Positions 1 through 6,929 are shown, counted from the first letter of the stretch. The stretch: 10,924 nt of DNA from an uncultured Leptotrichia sp. (GCA_938017765.1 CALIJH010000120.1:1-10924), one strand, 5' to 3'. Program-made: numbers and translations. The notes: generated by a model not told the origin, from the letters alone.

Positions 1-140
1 AATATTTGCTTTATTTCAGTTATGTCCTTTTTTATTTCTTCTTGATTTTTTAAAATATCATTTGTTTTTTCATTTATTTTTTTACCTTCATTTTTTGAAA
101 AAAATAAAAAATCTCCAATTAATTTTTTTCTGTTTTTCAT
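1..140 (-). CDS. Small Lys/Glu-rich coiled-coil-like protein, 3' end beyond window
   Basis: An open frame runs from an ATG at 140-138 to the window edge with no stop, giving 46 residues that begin MKNRKKLIGDFLFFSKNEGK. After a short hydrophobic patch (LIGDFLFF, residues 7-14) the sequence is almost all Lys, Glu, Asn and Ile in a heptad-like pattern (residues 20-46), which suggests a helix or coiled coil. A good ribosome binding site, AGGTGG at 148-153, lies 7 bases before the ATG. The upstream gene's TAA (141-143) directly abuts this ATG, so the two are almost certainly co-transcribed and probably translationally coupled. I recognise no family and assign no function. Total length is unknown because the gene leaves the window. 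Confidence 0.6.
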   Translation of the reverse strand, partial: MKNRKKLIGDFLFFSKNEGKKINEKTNDILKNQEEIKKDITEIKQI

Positions 141-512
141 TTATTTACCACCTAAATTTAAAATTTTTCCCAATAAATTTATTTCATTCAACAAATTTCC
201 ATAATAATTTTTTAATTGTGTTCTTTCGTTGTCATCTTTTTCTAAACTTGCTAATATCTTCTCTGTTTCATTCTTAGAAGTCATCAAAGTATTTTTTCTA
301 TTTGTCATATATTCTGAAAGTTTACTAGAAATAAAATTTTGCTGTTCTTTTGTAAAATCAGATAATTCACACAATAATGTATTGTTTGCTTTTGTAACAG
401 TATTTATTGCTAAATCTCGTAGCTTGTCATTTTTATTATTTCCTTTATCAAGTTTAAGAATATCTAATAATTTGTTATTATTTTTGATTTTATATCTCTT
501 CTTCTTAAATAT
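141..512 (-). CDS. Small charged helical protein of unknown function, non-canonical start
   Basis: This frame is open from a TGA at about 534-536 to the TAA at 141-143. It reads as a plausible protein throughout: about 123 residues rich in Lys, Asn, Leu and Glu, with no Pro, no signal peptide and no membrane segment. It looks helical, and the stretch LASLEKDDNERTQLKNYYGN lies in its C-terminal half. The frame has no ATG or GTG before the conserved-looking part. The first usual start is a TTG at 374-372, which lacks a ribosome binding site and would cut off clearly coding sequence. A strong AAGGGAG (521-527) sits 8 bases before an in-frame ATA at 512-510, so I place the start there tentatively. 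That start overlaps the acyltransferase 3' end by 49 bases. A frameshift near 430-410 is the main alternative. I recognise no family; FlgN-like or phasin-like helical proteins look similar only in composition. Confidence 0.5.
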   Translation of the reverse strand: MFKKKRYKIKNNNKLLDILKLDKGNNKNDKLRDLAINTVTKANNTLLCELSDFTKEQQNFISSKLSEYMTNRKNTLMTSKNETEKILASLEKDDNERTQLKNYYGNLLNEINLLGKILNLGGK

Positions 513-1843
513 ACAAAAAACTCCCTTTCTATTTCATGATTTGTAGTCAGATTTCCGAATGTCAGATAGACTTTTTCATCATTACTTATAATTCCTATTT
601 TTATTTTACATCTTTTACTTGGAGGCGGTAAAAATCTATATCCTTTTATATATTGAAAATATTTTTCATCCATTTTCAAAATTCCGAGATTTGAAAAGCC
701 TGTAGTATAGCCTTTTTCGCCATAATAGTCAAATACAAAAGGATAAAAAATTCTTTTTATGAAATAAGGAATTGACTTTACAAAAATATTTCTCATAGGA
801 TTTATAGCTTTATAAATACTTTTATAAAATTCTTTCTTTGTTACTTTCATTTTAAAATAATTTTTGAGATATTCAATAATCTCTTCAAGGCTGTAACTGC
901 CTAAACTGGGGTCGATACTCGGAGTTATATTTATAAAAAAATTTCTGTAAGTCTTTTCTGAAAATATTTTTCTCAAATCCACAGGAACTCCTATTACAAT
1001 CTGTTTTCTTATATTCGGATATTTATCAAGGAGAACCTTAAAATATACTGCCAGAAGATACTTCCCTACAGTTGTATTATATTTCTCGCTTTCTTTCTTT
1101 ATACTTTCTAAAGCTATTTCTCCCGTCGTTATATGATACTGACCTTTTTCCAATATTTTTATCGGTAAATGGAATGCCGATTTTATAGTTTTTTCTTTAT
1201 TTACTTTTCTCATATATTTACTATATAAATCTACATAATCCGTATTTTCGGAATTTATTATGTTTTCTTCCGATTTTACGGACTTATTATTCTTATCTAT
1301 ATCATCTGTATTATTTTTATTATTTTTTAAAAAACTATTTCTATTATTGTTTTTACTATTATTATTTTCACTGTCTTTTGGAACTTTTGAAAAATCATCA
1401 TCTTTATTATTATCATTATCACTGAAATATTTTAAATTTAGATACTTTTCAGTCAAATCCTTTAAAAATTCTGCCGCTCCTACTCCGTCAGTGAGAAAAT
1501 GGGCAATTTCCACAGATATTTTTTTTCTGTAATAAATTATTCTCAAAGGATTTTTCTTTTTTATATCTGTACACGGATAAGTGTTTTCAGGCTCTACTTG
1601 AAAATCCTCCTTTTTATGCTGTAAATAATTCCAAAAAATTCCTTTTTTCAGCTCGGAATTATAAAAAGGGTACTTTTCCTGCAAACTCAGAGCCGCTTTT
1701 TTGAGCAGTCCGACATCTATTTCTTCGGACAGCAAAACGGACAACCGAAAACAAGTTGTCCTTCCCTCGCTTATTATTGATGAATAAGTTTTCGCAAAAG
1801 CGTCAAGTTTATACCATTTTTTCTGAATTTTCTGTGTTTTCAT
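464..1843 (-). CDS. Condensation-fold acyltransferase (alcohol acetyltransferase-like)
   Basis: This is a 459-residue cytoplasmic protein resembling the alcohol acetyltransferase/CoA-dependent acyltransferase family, which moves acyl groups from CoA or carrier proteins to alcohols or amines. Counting from the upstream ATG at 1861, the N-terminal WYKLD signature is at residues 16-20. The catalytic HxxxDG motif is H121-F-L-T-D125-G126, with H121 the expected general base. PVDLR is at 293-297 and the structural SNLG motif at 390-393. The ending FFVYLRR is also typical of the family. An Asn/Asp/Lys/Ser-rich stretch (residues about 147-208) separates the two half-domains and looks like a flexible insertion. 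I prefer the ATG at 1843 because AAAGGA lies 6 bases upstream; the ATG at 1861 has only AGGA one base away. It sits 174 bases after the patatin-like gene and ahead of two small helical genes. The substrate is unknown. Confidence 0.8.
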   Translation of the reverse strand: MKTQKIQKKWYKLDAFAKTYSSIISEGRTTCFRLSVLLSEEIDVGLLKKAALSLQEKYPFYNSELKKGIFWNYLQHKKEDFQVEPENTYPCTDIKKKNPLRIIYYRKKISVEIAHFLTDGVGAAEFLKDLTEKYLNLKYFSDNDNNKDDDFSKVPKDSENNNSKNNNRNSFLKNNKNNTDDIDKNNKSVKSEENIINSENTDYVDLYSKYMRKVNKEKTIKSAFHLPIKILEKGQYHITTGEIALESIKKESEKYNTTVGKYLLAVYFKVLLDKYPNIRKQIVIGVPVDLRKIFSEKTYRNFFINITPSIDPSLGSYSLEEIIEYLKNYFKMKVTKKEFYKSIYKAINPMRNIFVKSIPYFIKRIFYPFVFDYYGEKGYTTGFSNLGILKMDEKYFQYIKGYRFLPPPSKRCKIKIGIISNDEKVYLTFGNLTTNHEIEREFFVYLRRRDIKSKIITNY

Positions 1844-1849
1844 TTCTGT

Positions 1850-1855
1850 TCCTTT
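1850..1855 (-). promoter_or_regulatory. Ribosome binding site that decides the acyltransferase start
   Basis: AAAGGA lies 6 bases before the ATG at 1843-1841. It falls inside the six codons that would be translated if the upstream ATG (1861-1859) were used. That upstream ATG has only an AGGA one base away, too close to work well. The downstream ATG is therefore the better start. Confidence 0.6.
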
Positions 1856-1859
1856 TTTC

Positions 1860-1915
1860 ATATCCTGAAATCTCTAATACTTAAATAATTTGAGGATATT
1901 TTATTTTTTCAAATT
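1860..1915 (-). promoter_or_regulatory. Two mutually exclusive leader hairpins before the acyltransferase
   Basis: Read on the minus strand, ATATCCTCAAAT (1899-1888) can pair with ATTTCAGGATAT (1871-1860). The arms are 12 bases with one mismatch and a 16-base loop. The 3' arm covers AGGA and most of the first ATG. The inner part of the 5' arm, TCAAATT (1893-1887), is also perfectly complementary to AATTTGA (1915-1909), so a second hairpin with a 15-base loop would exclude the first. The geometry resembles an attenuator or a translation switch. In DNA this AT-rich some pairing is expected by chance, but the ATCCT/AGGAT core is not trivial. Confidence 0.35.
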
Positions 1916-1962
1916 GTTCCGATTTTCTCTATTATGCCGATATGGAAAATTTTTCTAAATTA

Positions 1963-1993
1963 ATTATATCTTATTTTTCTAAGAATATTCCAA
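1963..1993 (-). promoter_or_regulatory. Possible promoter for the acyltransferase gene
   Basis: On the minus strand, a TATAAT (1968-1963) follows TTGGAA (1993-1988) with a 19-base spacer, which is slightly long. It lies in the gap between the patatin-like gene and the acyltransferase gene. Transcription would start near 1956, giving a leader of about 110 bases that contains the alternating hairpins. The -10 is a full consensus match and the -35 is only partial. Confidence 0.35.
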
Positions 1994-2017
1994 ATTTCAA
2001 AATGATTTCAGTTTTTT

Positions 2018-2881
2018 CTATTCCGAAAGATATTTTATCATTGCTTCATATCTTTTTTCCGCTTCCTTATGACCCTCATTATAGACATTGGTCAATTTTT
2101 CCCTGTTTTTTTCTATTCTTCCGAGATTTAAAGGTTTTTCAGGCTGAATAATAAATACATTTCCCTTTTTTTCCTGCTCATATATGTACTCAAGAGTTTC
2201 ATTATACCTTGAAAATCTTGTATTCATAAGTTCTACAAGTTTAGGATATTTTTTATATCTTATTGCAGAAATTTTCCCCAGATTGCTCTGTTTTTTACGA
2301 TAATTTTTATCCCTTGTCATTATTATAATATTTTTCGTATTACCGTTTTCTATGGACTTTTTTATAGGTATAGCGTCCGATATACCACCGTCAAGATAAA
2401 GTTCCCCGTCAATCTTTACCATTCTCGAAAGAAAAGGCAATGAACTCGAAGCCCTCACATAATCTACATCTTTTTTCATATCTTTTACATAGGGATATTC
2501 GGCTTCCCCTGTCCGACAATTAGTTATAACCGCTTGAAATTCAGTATTTCCTTTGAGATAAGTTTCATTATCAATAGGGTTCAGTACATCAGGAATTTCT
2601 CCGTAAACAAAATCCACTCCGAATAAATCCCCTGTCTTAATCAAACTGTAAAAGCTGCAATATCTTTTATCATCCAGATAATCCACTGATACGTTATATG
2701 CCCTTTTATACTGTTTGCACAAATAGCTGCACGCATGGCAGGCTCCCGCAGATACTCCTATACAGCCGTCAAATTCTATATTTTTTTCAAGAAAAAAATC
2801 CAGTACCCCTGCTGTAAAAATCCCTCTTAATCCTCCACCTTCGAGAACTAATCCGATTTTTTCATTTTTTATTTCTTTCAT
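2018..2881 (-). CDS. Patatin-like phospholipase / lipid acyl hydrolase (YjjU-like)
   Basis: This 287-residue protein has the complete catalytic set of bacterial patatins, which cleave acyl ester bonds in phospholipids or related lipids with a Ser-Asp dyad. The oxyanion-hole glycines are GGGLRG (residues 15-20). The nucleophile is Ser44 in GVSAG (42-46), and the acid is Asp164 in DGG (164-166). The C-terminal third, with SRYNETLEYIYEQEKKGNVF and a following NLGRIEKNREKL segment, looks like the tail seen in E. coli YjjU-type patatins. Four cysteines cluster around the nucleophile (C40, C48, C51, C55). No signal peptide or membrane segment is visible, so it is probably cytoplasmic. The ATG at 2881 is preceded by AGAGGA with a 7-base gap. 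It is divergent from uvrB and may lead the minus-strand block with the acyltransferase. The true substrate is not evident. Confidence 0.9.
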   Translation of the reverse strand: MKEIKNEKIGLVLEGGGLRGIFTAGVLDFFLEKNIEFDGCIGVSAGACHACSYLCKQYKRAYNVSVDYLDDKRYCSFYSLIKTGDLFGVDFVYGEIPDVLNPIDNETYLKGNTEFQAVITNCRTGEAEYPYVKDMKKDVDYVRASSSLPFLSRMVKIDGELYLDGGISDAIPIKKSIENGNTKNIIIMTRDKNYRKKQSNLGKISAIRYKKYPKLVELMNTRFSRYNETLEYIYEQEKKGNVFIIQPEKPLNLGRIEKNREKLTNVYNEGHKEAEKRYEAMIKYLSE

Positions 2882-2913
2882 ATTAGTTTCCTCTTTTCCA
2901 AAATTATAGCCTT

Positions 2914-2919
2914 ATTATA
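2914..2919 (-). promoter_or_regulatory. Likely -10 box for the patatin-like gene
   Basis: A perfect minus-strand TATAAT at 2919-2914 lies about 33 bases upstream of the patatin-like start codon. A second TATAAT at 2908-2903 is closer to the gene. No convincing -35 is visible at the usual distance for either; the region upstream is filled by the near-palindrome at 2928-2942. Confidence 0.4.
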
Positions 2920-2927
2920 TCACTTTT

Positions 2928-2942
2928 TGTGGAATTTTCACA
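2928..2942. promoter_or_regulatory. 15-bp near-palindrome between divergent promoters (possible operator)
   Basis: TGTGGAATTTTCACA is symmetric except for one base pair. It lies between the -10 boxes of the patatin-like gene (2914-2919) and uvrB (2953-2958) and overlaps the position where the uvrB -35 should be. This is a natural place for a repressor or activator. The outer TGTG/CACA halves recall CRP/FNR and Rex sites, but the spacing is shorter than theirs. No LexA-type GAAC-N4-GTTC box is present. Confidence 0.35.
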
Positions 2943-2952
2943 GCTTTTTTGC

Positions 2953-2958
2953 TATAAT
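2953..2958 (+). promoter_or_regulatory. Likely -10 box for uvrB
   Basis: TATAAT at 2953-2958 lies 43 bases upstream of the uvrB ATG. No good -35 sits 16-18 bases upstream; GTGGAA (2930-2935) is a poor match and TTGTGG (2927-2932) is 20 bases away. A weak -35 overlapping the near-palindrome would fit a regulated promoter. Confidence 0.45.
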
Positions 2959-3001
2959 TATAAGAAATGGAGGGGAAATTTTTTTAAAAGGAAAAAAGAA
3001 T

Positions 3002-4975
3002 ATGGATTTTAAAATACACTCAAAATTTCAGCCTACAGGCGACCAGCCTCAGGCAATAGATAAAATTGTGGAAAATATTGAAAACGGTATCACTGACCAA
3101 ATACTTCTCGGAGTAACGGGGTCAGGAAAAACTTTTACCGTAGCAAACGTAATAGAAAGGATAAACAGACCTGCATTAATAATGGCTCCCAATAAGACAC
3201 TGGCTGCCCAGCTGTATAACGAGTACAAGCAGTTTTTCCCTGAAAATGCAGTAGAATACTTTGTTTCCTACTATGACTACTACCAGCCCGAAGCGTACAT
3301 AATGCAAACTGATACTTACATAGAAAAGGATTCTTCTATAAATGACGAAATAGACAAACTGCGTCATGCGGCAACAGCAGCCCTTTTAAATCGTCGCGAC
3401 GTCATAATAGTTGCATCGGTTTCAGCCATATACGGTCTGGGATCTCCCGAGGCATATAAAAAACGTTCCATTCCTATCGATGTGTCCACAGGCTTTGACA
3501 GAAACGAGCTTATAAGGAGGCTCATTTCCCTCAGATACGAAAGAAACGATATCGCCTTTGAAAGGGGAAAATTCAGAGTGAAAGGCGATGTTCTCGACTT
3601 GCACCCAAGCTATCAGGATACGGGTTACAGATTTGAATTTTTCGGAGATGATTTGGAGAGTATTGCCGAAATCAACACTCTCACAGGACAGAAAATAAGA
3701 GAAATAAAAAGACTGACAATAATGCCTGCCACTCACTATTTATCCACCGAAGATTCTGAAAAAATGTTTGAAAGTATAAAATCGGAATTACACGACAGAA
3801 TAAATTTTTTTGAAAAACAGAACAAACTTCTCGAAGCTCAGAGAATTAAGCAGAGAACTGATTATGACCTTGAAATGATAGCAGAAATCGGATATTGTAA
3901 AGGTGTAGAAAATTATTCCCGATACTTGACGGGAAAATCGGAGGGAGAAGCTCCCGACACACTTCTCGATTACTTTCCTGATGATATGGTAGTCTTTCTT
4001 GATGAATCACACATATCGGTTCCCCAAATAAATGGGATGTACAAAGGAGACAGGGCAAGAAAAGAATCCCTTGTGAATAACGGTTTCAGATTGCCAAGTG
4101 CTTTTGATAACAGACCTTTAAAATTTGAAGAATTTTTTGCCAAAGTACCTCAAGTGGTCTATATTTCCGCCACTCCCAGCGATTATGAACTGGAACATTC
4201 AAAAGATGAAATAATCGAACAGCTTGTAAGACCTACAGGCATTGTAGAGCCAAGCATTGAAATAAAACCTACAAAAAATCAGATTGACGACTTAATGGAC
4301 GAAATAAAAATAAGGACTGCAAAAAAAGAAAGGATCTTAGTTACCACCCTTACGAAAAAAATGGCTGAAGAGCTGACAGACTATTATTTGGAATACGGAA
4401 TAAAGGTAAAATATATGCACTCGGACATTGATACGCTTGAAAGAACTGAAATAATAAGAGGACTAAGAAAAGGAGAATTTGACGTATTAGTCGGAATAAA
4501 CTTACTGAGAGAAGGTTTGGACATTCCCGAAGTTTCGCTCGTGGCAATCCTTGAAGCCGATAAAGAAGGATATTTACGTTCAAGACGTTCACTGATTCAG
4601 ACAATGGGAAGAGCCGCAAGAAATGTAGAAGGACACGTCATTCTTTATGCCGATACTGTTACAGGTTCTATGAAAGAAGCTATTGACGAAGTCAATCGTC
4701 GTCGTAAAATTCAGGAACAGTACAATATAGACAATAATATCAATCCTAAATCTATCGAAAGGGAAATAGCCGAATCTATCGTAGATTATGAAATTATAAA
4801 AGAAGATAGTGTGGATAAAATCAAAAAAGACTATAAAAATCAGGCTGAAATCGAAAAAGAGATTAAAAGACTGGATAAAGAAATCAGGAAAATGGCTGAA
4901 GAGCTTAATTTTGAAGAAGCCATAAAACTCCGTGATAAAATGAATGAACTGAAAAAACTGATATTGGAGTTATGA
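3002..4975 (+). CDS. uvrB: UvrABC excision repair protein UvrB
   Basis: UvrB is the damage-verifying helicase-like subunit of nucleotide excision repair. It is loaded by UvrA and recruits UvrC for dual incision. The 657-residue length is normal for the family. From the chosen start, Walker A GVTGSGKT is at residues 37-44. The beta-hairpin motif YYDYYQP, which inserts between the DNA strands, is at 90-96. Walker B/DESH is at 334-337, SATPSDYE at 389-396, GINLLREGLDIPEVSL at 498-513, and motif VI QTMGRAARN at 533-541. A C-terminal UVR motif, which contacts UvrC, spans about 617-655. The ATG at 3002 follows AAAAGGA (2986-2992) by 9 bases and gives the usual N-terminus; the frame is open further upstream to a TTG at 2927, but that part is not UvrB-like. 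It heads the plus-strand block, 135 bases before the ArsC-like gene. Confidence 0.98.
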   Translation: MDFKIHSKFQPTGDQPQAIDKIVENIENGITDQILLGVTGSGKTFTVANVIERINRPALIMAPNKTLAAQLYNEYKQFFPENAVEYFVSYYDYYQPEAYIMQTDTYIEKDSSINDEIDKLRHAATAALLNRRDVIIVASVSAIYGLGSPEAYKKRSIPIDVSTGFDRNELIRRLISLRYERNDIAFERGKFRVKGDVLDLHPSYQDTGYRFEFFGDDLESIAEINTLTGQKIREIKRLTIMPATHYLSTEDSEKMFESIKSELHDRINFFEKQNKLLEAQRIKQRTDYDLEMIAEIGYCKGVENYSRYLTGKSEGEAPDTLLDYFPDDMVVFLDESHISVPQINGMYKGDRARKESLVNNGFRLPSAFDNRPLKFEEFFAKVPQVVYISATPSDYELEHSKDEIIEQLVRPTGIVEPSIEIKPTKNQIDDLMDEIKIRTAKKERILVTTLTKKMAEELTDYYLEYGIKVKYMHSDIDTLERTEIIRGLRKGEFDVLVGINLLREGLDIPEVSLVAILEADKEGYLRSRRSLIQTMGRAARNVEGHVILYADTVTGSMKEAIDEVNRRRKIQEQYNIDNNINPKSIEREIAESIVDYEIIKEDSVDKIKKDYKNQAEIEKEIKRLDKEIRKMAEELNFEEAIKLRDKMNELKKLILEL

Positions 4976-5110
4976 TCAAAAAATGGTTATTAAAAGATAA
5001 AAGAAAAATAATTTGAATAAAAATATTCCCTTTATAGTTTGATTTTTTTATCTTCAGAAAAAACAAAAAACTAAGAAACATAAAACAAAAATATTTAAGG
5101 AGCAGAATAA

Positions 5111-5461
5111 ATGAGAATATATTATTATCCGACGTGCAGCACATGCAAAAAAGCATTGAAATGGCTTGATACAAACAAAATAGGTTATGAAAAAAGACAT
5201 ATAGTGGACGCTAAACTTACTACAAAAGAAATAGAAGATATTTACAGAAAAAGTGGACTTCCCATTCAAAAACTGTTTAATACAAGCGGAAGAGTTTATA
5301 AAGAACTGAATTTAAAAGATAAGCTGAAAGATATGACCGAAAAGGAAAAACTTGAGCTGCTTGCCTCCGACGGTATGCTTTTAAAAAGACCTGTCTTAGT
5401 AAACAGGGCATTTGTATTAATCGGTTTTAAAGAAGAAGAATACAAAGAAAAACTGTTATAA
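5111..5461 (+). CDS. ArsC/Spx-family thioredoxin-fold protein (YusI/MgsR-like)
   Basis: This 116-residue protein has the typical length and layout of the ArsC/Spx/MgsR family. An opening beta strand (RIYYYP) leads into a CxxC redox motif, C9-S-T-C12, followed by a helix (KKALKWL). The mid-protein segment NTSGRVYKELNL (57-68) and the C-terminal KRPVLV (92-97, with the cis-Pro-like P94) are family hallmarks. Members include arsenate reductases, the RNA-polymerase-binding regulator Spx, and uncharacterised YusI/YffB proteins. The CxxC and the lack of any arsenic-resistance neighbours argue against a dedicated arsenate reductase; a YusI-like oxidoreductase or Spx-like regulator is more likely, but the sequence does not decide between them. 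AAGGAG (5097-5102) lies 8 bases before the ATG. It ends 45 bases before xseA and is probably co-transcribed with it. The 135-base gap after uvrB shows no clear terminator or promoter. Confidence 0.85.
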   Translation: MRIYYYPTCSTCKKALKWLDTNKIGYEKRHIVDAKLTTKEIEDIYRKSGLPIQKLFNTSGRVYKELNLKDKLKDMTEKEKLELLASDGMLLKRPVLVNRAFVLIGFKEEEYKEKLL

Positions 5462-5506
5462 AGAACAGAAAAATCAAATAAAAAAATCATAAAAAGAGGA
5501 AAGAAA

Positions 5507-6847
5507 ATGGAACAGACTATATTTTCAGTCAGTGAAGTAAACAGAGCTGTAAAACAATTTCTTGAAGGGACTTCCACTTTTAAAAATATATACATTCAGG
5601 GTGAATTGTCAAATATTACATACTATCGTTCGGGACATCTTTATTTTACGTTGAAAGACGACAAGGCAAGTGTAAAATGTGCGATATTTAAGTATATTTA
5701 CAAAAATATTCCTACGGACCTGAAAGAGGGAGACCACGTAAAAATAATGGGCAGTGCTACTGTGTATGAAGCAAGCGGCTCTTATCAGATAATTGCCGAA
5801 ACCCTTGAAAAAACCAATAAATTAGGGTCATTGTTTGAAAAACTGGAAATGCTGAAAAAAATGTATCTTGAAAAAGGCTATTTTGATGACGCTAATAAAA
5901 AGCCGCTTCCTTTACTCCCGGTAAATATTGGAGTAGTAACCGCTGAAACAGGAGCGGCTATAAGAGATATAATAAATACTGCCCATAAAAGATTTAAAAA
6001 TATAAATATCTATCTTTATCCCGCAAAAGTTCAGGGAGAAGGCTCTGCCACAGAGGTTGCTTCAGGAATAGAATTTTTCAATAAAATGAAAAATGAGGAA
6101 CAGCTCAGTACAGATGTCCTCATTGTAGGACGGGGCGGAGGAAGTATAGAAGATTTATGGTCTTTTAACGAAGAGCCTGTAATTGAAGCTATTTTCAAAT
6201 CAGAAATCCCTGTAATATCAGCAGTTGGACATGAAATTGATAATTTACTGTCAGATCTGGTTGCAGACAGAAGAGCTGCTACTCCTACTCAGGCTGCTGA
6301 AATATTAATTCCTGTAAAAGAGGAACTGATAAATAATCTGACAGTCAAAAAAAACGCTGTAAACAGATTATTACTGAACAAAGTAACTTTTATGAAAAAA
6401 GAACTGGAACAAAGAAAAAACAATTATTACATTAAAAATTACATAAGCATTTTAAATGAAAAGAAATTTCAGCTGATCGAAAAAGAACAAAGAATTACAA
6501 AAGCACTCAAAAGGATTACCGAAAGAGCGGGAGAACAGTTTGAATACAGAAAAAAAAGATTTGAAAAAATAAACCTGAAATCATTGCTGGACGAAAAAAA
6601 AATCTATATCGGCTCTCTCGAAAAAAAATTGAATATTAGAATAAAGGAAATATTAAAAGAACTGAAAAACGAACTTCAATTAAAATCTGCGAAATTATCC
6701 AAATATTCCACGTCCGATATACTGAAACAGGGATATACCATAACAAGAAAAAATGGAAAAGTAATAACGAGAGGAATAGAGTTGAGCAAATCGGATATTA
6801 TTGAAACACAATTTTCAGATATGAAAGTGAAAAGCTCCATTAAGTAG
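5507..6847 (+). CDS. xseA: Exodeoxyribonuclease VII large subunit
   Basis: XseA is the catalytic subunit of exonuclease VII, which degrades single-stranded DNA from both ends to short oligonucleotides in repair and recombination. At 446 residues it is full length. An N-terminal OB fold (about 1-100, with YIQGELSN at 29-36 and GHLYFTLKD at 43-51) precedes the catalytic domain. That domain carries IGVVTAETGAAIRDI (141-155), VGRGGGSIEDLW (207-218), AVGHEIDNLLSDLVADRRAA (239-258) and TPTQAAE (259-265). A long charged coiled coil follows (about 268-400), then the conserved ILKQGYTITRKNGKVI tail (405-420). AGAGGA (5495-5500) lies 6 bases before the ATG. Its partner xseB is not next to it. The coiled-coil part contains A8, A9 and A8 runs at 6550-6557, 6594-6602 and 6621-6628. 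Confidence 0.97.
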   Translation: MEQTIFSVSEVNRAVKQFLEGTSTFKNIYIQGELSNITYYRSGHLYFTLKDDKASVKCAIFKYIYKNIPTDLKEGDHVKIMGSATVYEASGSYQIIAETLEKTNKLGSLFEKLEMLKKMYLEKGYFDDANKKPLPLLPVNIGVVTAETGAAIRDIINTAHKRFKNINIYLYPAKVQGEGSATEVASGIEFFNKMKNEEQLSTDVLIVGRGGGSIEDLWSFNEEPVIEAIFKSEIPVISAVGHEIDNLLSDLVADRRAATPTQAAEILIPVKEELINNLTVKKNAVNRLLLNKVTFMKKELEQRKNNYYIKNYISILNEKKFQLIEKEQRITKALKRITERAGEQFEYRKKRFEKINLKSLLDEKKIYIGSLEKKLNIRIKEILKELKNELQLKSAKLSKYSTSDILKQGYTITRKNGKVITRGIELSKSDIIETQFSDMKVKSSIK

Positions 6848-6929
6848 TTTGCGAATAAATACCATTAAAGATTTTATTAGAAAAATGATACGCTGCAAAA
6901 AATGTGAATATCAAGGAAAGGAGAATAAA

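Noticed and set aside
464..540. Programmed -1 frameshift joining the acyltransferase to the small helical gene
   Set aside because: The small gene is in the -1 frame of the acyltransferase, but no classic slippery heptamer is in the correct frame in the overlap, and a strong ribosome binding site explains separate initiation better.
1260..1532. 90-residue plus-strand frame rich in Phe, Leu and Ser opposite the acyltransferase
   Set aside because: It is the mirror of the Asn/Asp/Lys-rich insertion on the other strand, whose complement naturally reads as Phe/Leu/Ser; it has no independent support.
4972..5016. 14-residue open frame MIKKWLLKDKRKII overlapping the uvrB stop (ATGA)
   Set aside because: The overlap is suggestive of coupling, but the frame is very short, has no clear ribosome binding site and has the composition expected of AT-rich spacer DNA.
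6885..6929. In-frame extension of dCMP deaminase with a CKKC motif
   Set aside because: It looks like a zinc knuckle, but the ATG at 6885 has no ribosome binding site, whereas the ATG at 6930 has AAAGGAG at ideal spacing and gives the usual family N-terminus.
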